Origin: an uncultured Campylobacter sp.
Lineage (GTDB): Bacteria; Campylobacterota; Campylobacteria; Campylobacterales; Campylobacteraceae
DNA length: 64,000 nucleotides
Direction of reading: 5' to 3'
Assembly: GCF_937996225.1 (NCBI RefSeq)
Contig: NZ_CALKTC010000055.1
Location: forward strand, 28,231 to 92,230
Below the pieces are notes generated by a model. It did not search any database, was not told the DNA's origin, and saw nothing but the letters and a program-made list of their open reading frames with translations. This document shows positions 62,987 through 64,000 of the stretch, piece after piece (the first letter of the stretch is position 1; every line of letters starts with the position of its first letter). The translations under genes and the position numbers were made by a program.

Positions 62987-63964
62987 ATGAAAGTGGGATT
63001 TATCGGCGGCGGAAATATGGGTGAGGCGATGATCGCCGCACTTTGCGCAGCCGGCGGACGGGATTGCGCAGCGGGCGGAGAAAATTTTACAGAGGATAAA
63101 GAAAATTGCACGGCGAGCGGAGAAAATTCCGCGCACGACGGGCAAAATTTTATGCCAGATACTCAAAGCTTTGCGGCTTGCGGGCAGAATTCCGCAAATT
63201 TAGAGCAGAATTTTGCGAGCCGCGAGCGCGATTCCGCCTGCGCGCAGCCCGCCTCCGATACGAAGCTTCAAGTCCTAGCTTATGCTAGAAGCAAAAACGA
63301 AACCTTACGCAAGCGCTACGGCGTGCAGATTTTGCAAGACGAGACGCAGCTGGCGCATGCAGCGGATATTATCGTGCTCGCGACCAAGCCCGCCAGCTAC
63401 GAGAGGATTTTGCGCCTGATCGCGCCCGAGCTCGCGGGCAAAATCCTGCTTCTTTTGGCGCCGAATTTCAAGCTGGAGTGCGCCCAAAATATCGTAGGTG
63501 CGGACGTTTTCGTGGCCCGCGCGATGCCAAACGTCGCTGCGAGTATCGGCGCGTCGGCTACGGCGCTGTGCTACGGCGAGCATTTTGATGAGGCCAGTCG
63601 GGAGGTCGTACGAGCGCTAGCCGCCAAAATCGGTAAATTTTACGAGATAGATGAGGCTGGCTTTGCCGCATTTACGGGGATCGCAGGGAGTCTGCCTGCG
63701 TATGTATGCGCCTTTATCGAGGCTGCGGCGGATGCGGGCGTGCGTGGCGGACTACCGCGGGCGCTGTGCTACGACGCGGTAGCGGCGGCGGTAGAGGGCA
63801 CGGCGCGTCTGCTACAAAGCGGCAAGCGCCCATCGGAGCTCAAAGACGCGGTCTGCTCGCCTGCGGGCACGACGATAGAGGGGCTGGCGGCGCTGGAGGC
63901 GGCGGGGTTTCGCGCAGCGGTGATGGCGGCGATCGAGGCGTGCATCGCCAAAGCTCGCGGCTAG
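62987..63964 (+). CDS. proC: Pyrroline-5-carboxylate reductase with heptad-repeat insertion
   Basis: The last enzyme of proline synthesis. The N-terminal NAD(P)H motif GFIGGGNMGEAMIAAL is intact, then residues ~25-90 form an insertion, after which the fold continues (LQVLAYARSKNETL, DIIVLATKP, VARAMPNVAASIGASATAL). The C-terminal SLPAYVCAFIEAAADAGV and KDAVCSPAGTTIEGLAALE are typical. At 325 residues it is about 60 longer than usual. The insert is eight consecutive 7-residue units. AAAGGAG precedes the ATG at 62987; the upstream frame start is ignored. Confidence 0.94.
   Translation: MKVGFIGGGNMGEAMIAALCAAGGRDCAAGGENFTEDKENCTASGENSAHDGQNFMPDTQSFAACGQNSANLEQNFASRERDSACAQPASDTKLQVLAYARSKNETLRKRYGVQILQDETQLAHAADIIVLATKPASYERILRLIAPELAGKILLLLAPNFKLECAQNIVGADVFVARAMPNVAASIGASATALCYGEHFDEASREVVRALAAKIGKFYEIDEAGFAAFTGIAGSLPAYVCAFIEAAADAGVRGGLPRALCYDAVAAAVEGTARLLQSGKRPSELKDAVCSPAGTTIEGLAALEAAGFRAAVMAAIEACIAKARG
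63077..63244 (+). repeat. Eight 21-bp (7-residue) tandem units inside proC
   Basis: Codons 31-86 of proC divide into eight consecutive heptapeptides, among them GENFTED, GENSAHD, GQNFMPD, GQNSANL and EQNFASR. The consensus is roughly [GE][EQ]N[FS]xxx, from a DNA unit with an AAATTT/AATTCC core every 21 bp. Confidence 0.85.
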
Positions 63965-64000
63965 CCTCGCCGCACCTCGTCGGTTTCGGATTTCAAATAC

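Overview
The window looks like a chromosomal segment of a high-GC member of the genus Campylobacter (oral/fastidious group; C. gracilis is my best guess, not proven). The reasons are the protein families present (Pgp3/Csd3-type M23 peptidase, PGBA_N protein, HcpA-like Sel1 protein, CmoA, RibF), two gene orders I recall from campylobacters (ligA-tlyA-ribF-cmoA; ilvC-deacetylase-dprA-ruvX), AAATTT-rich codon use (Lys-Phe), and the absence of sugar catabolism genes. No rRNA, tRNA, IS element, prophage or CRISPR array was recognised.

Layout. 1-8.2 kb: housekeeping genes on + (kdsB cut by the window edge, ligA, tlyA, a blc-type lipocalin, ribF, cmoA). 8.4-11.7 kb: a low-GC membrane-protein gene behind a G10 tract, rpsO, an Fe-S-type Rrf2 regulator, a DHH phosphoesterase. 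12.8-14 kb: an orphan TRAP solute-binding protein. 14.9-28.9 kb: the metabolic centrepiece, a selenocysteine formate dehydrogenase (fdhF, with in-frame UGA and a SECIS hairpin) divergent from a group-4 hydrogenase operon hyfABCEFGHI-hycH-hycI-focA, followed by a Crp-family regulator. Together these encode import or export of formate by FocA, its oxidation by FdhF, electron transfer through the polyferredoxins HyfA and HyfH to the [NiFe] subunit HyfG, and H2 production coupled to a Complex-I-like membrane arm, i.e. a formate hydrogenlyase. 29-43.5 kb: scattered accessory genes (methyltransferase, lipoprotein, Sel1 protein, CDF metal exporter, VWA protein, AGCS symporter, MOSC protein, SMI1-like protein, RidA, TSUP) separated by long gaps. 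44-55.7 kb: a mostly minus-strand block (DUF2400, rsmD, MidA-like, argD, TRIC-like channel, hydrolase, Nudix, mgtE, M23 peptidase), then a PGBA_N gene and glcD on +. 56-64 kb: Sel1/Hcp protein, EthD protein, ruvX, dprA, deacetylase, ilvC and proC.

The most unusual property is not a gene. Long gaps (often 0.5-1.2 kb) are filled with degenerate short-period repeats of two kinds: 15-16 bp units carrying an AAATTT core, and 20-22 bp units carrying an AAAATC or CGTCTGC core. Related repeats also sit in frame inside conserved genes, where they appear as low-complexity peptide insertions: proC (eight consecutive 7-residue units), tlyA (four 12-residue units), ribF (five 5-residue units plus a second insert), and less regular inserts in rsmD, the MidA-like gene, the SMI1-like gene, an alpha/beta hydrolase, the polysaccharide deacetylase and the tail of dctP. 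The hyf operon is free of them. I regard this repeat/insertion phenomenon as the best candidate for something undescribed.
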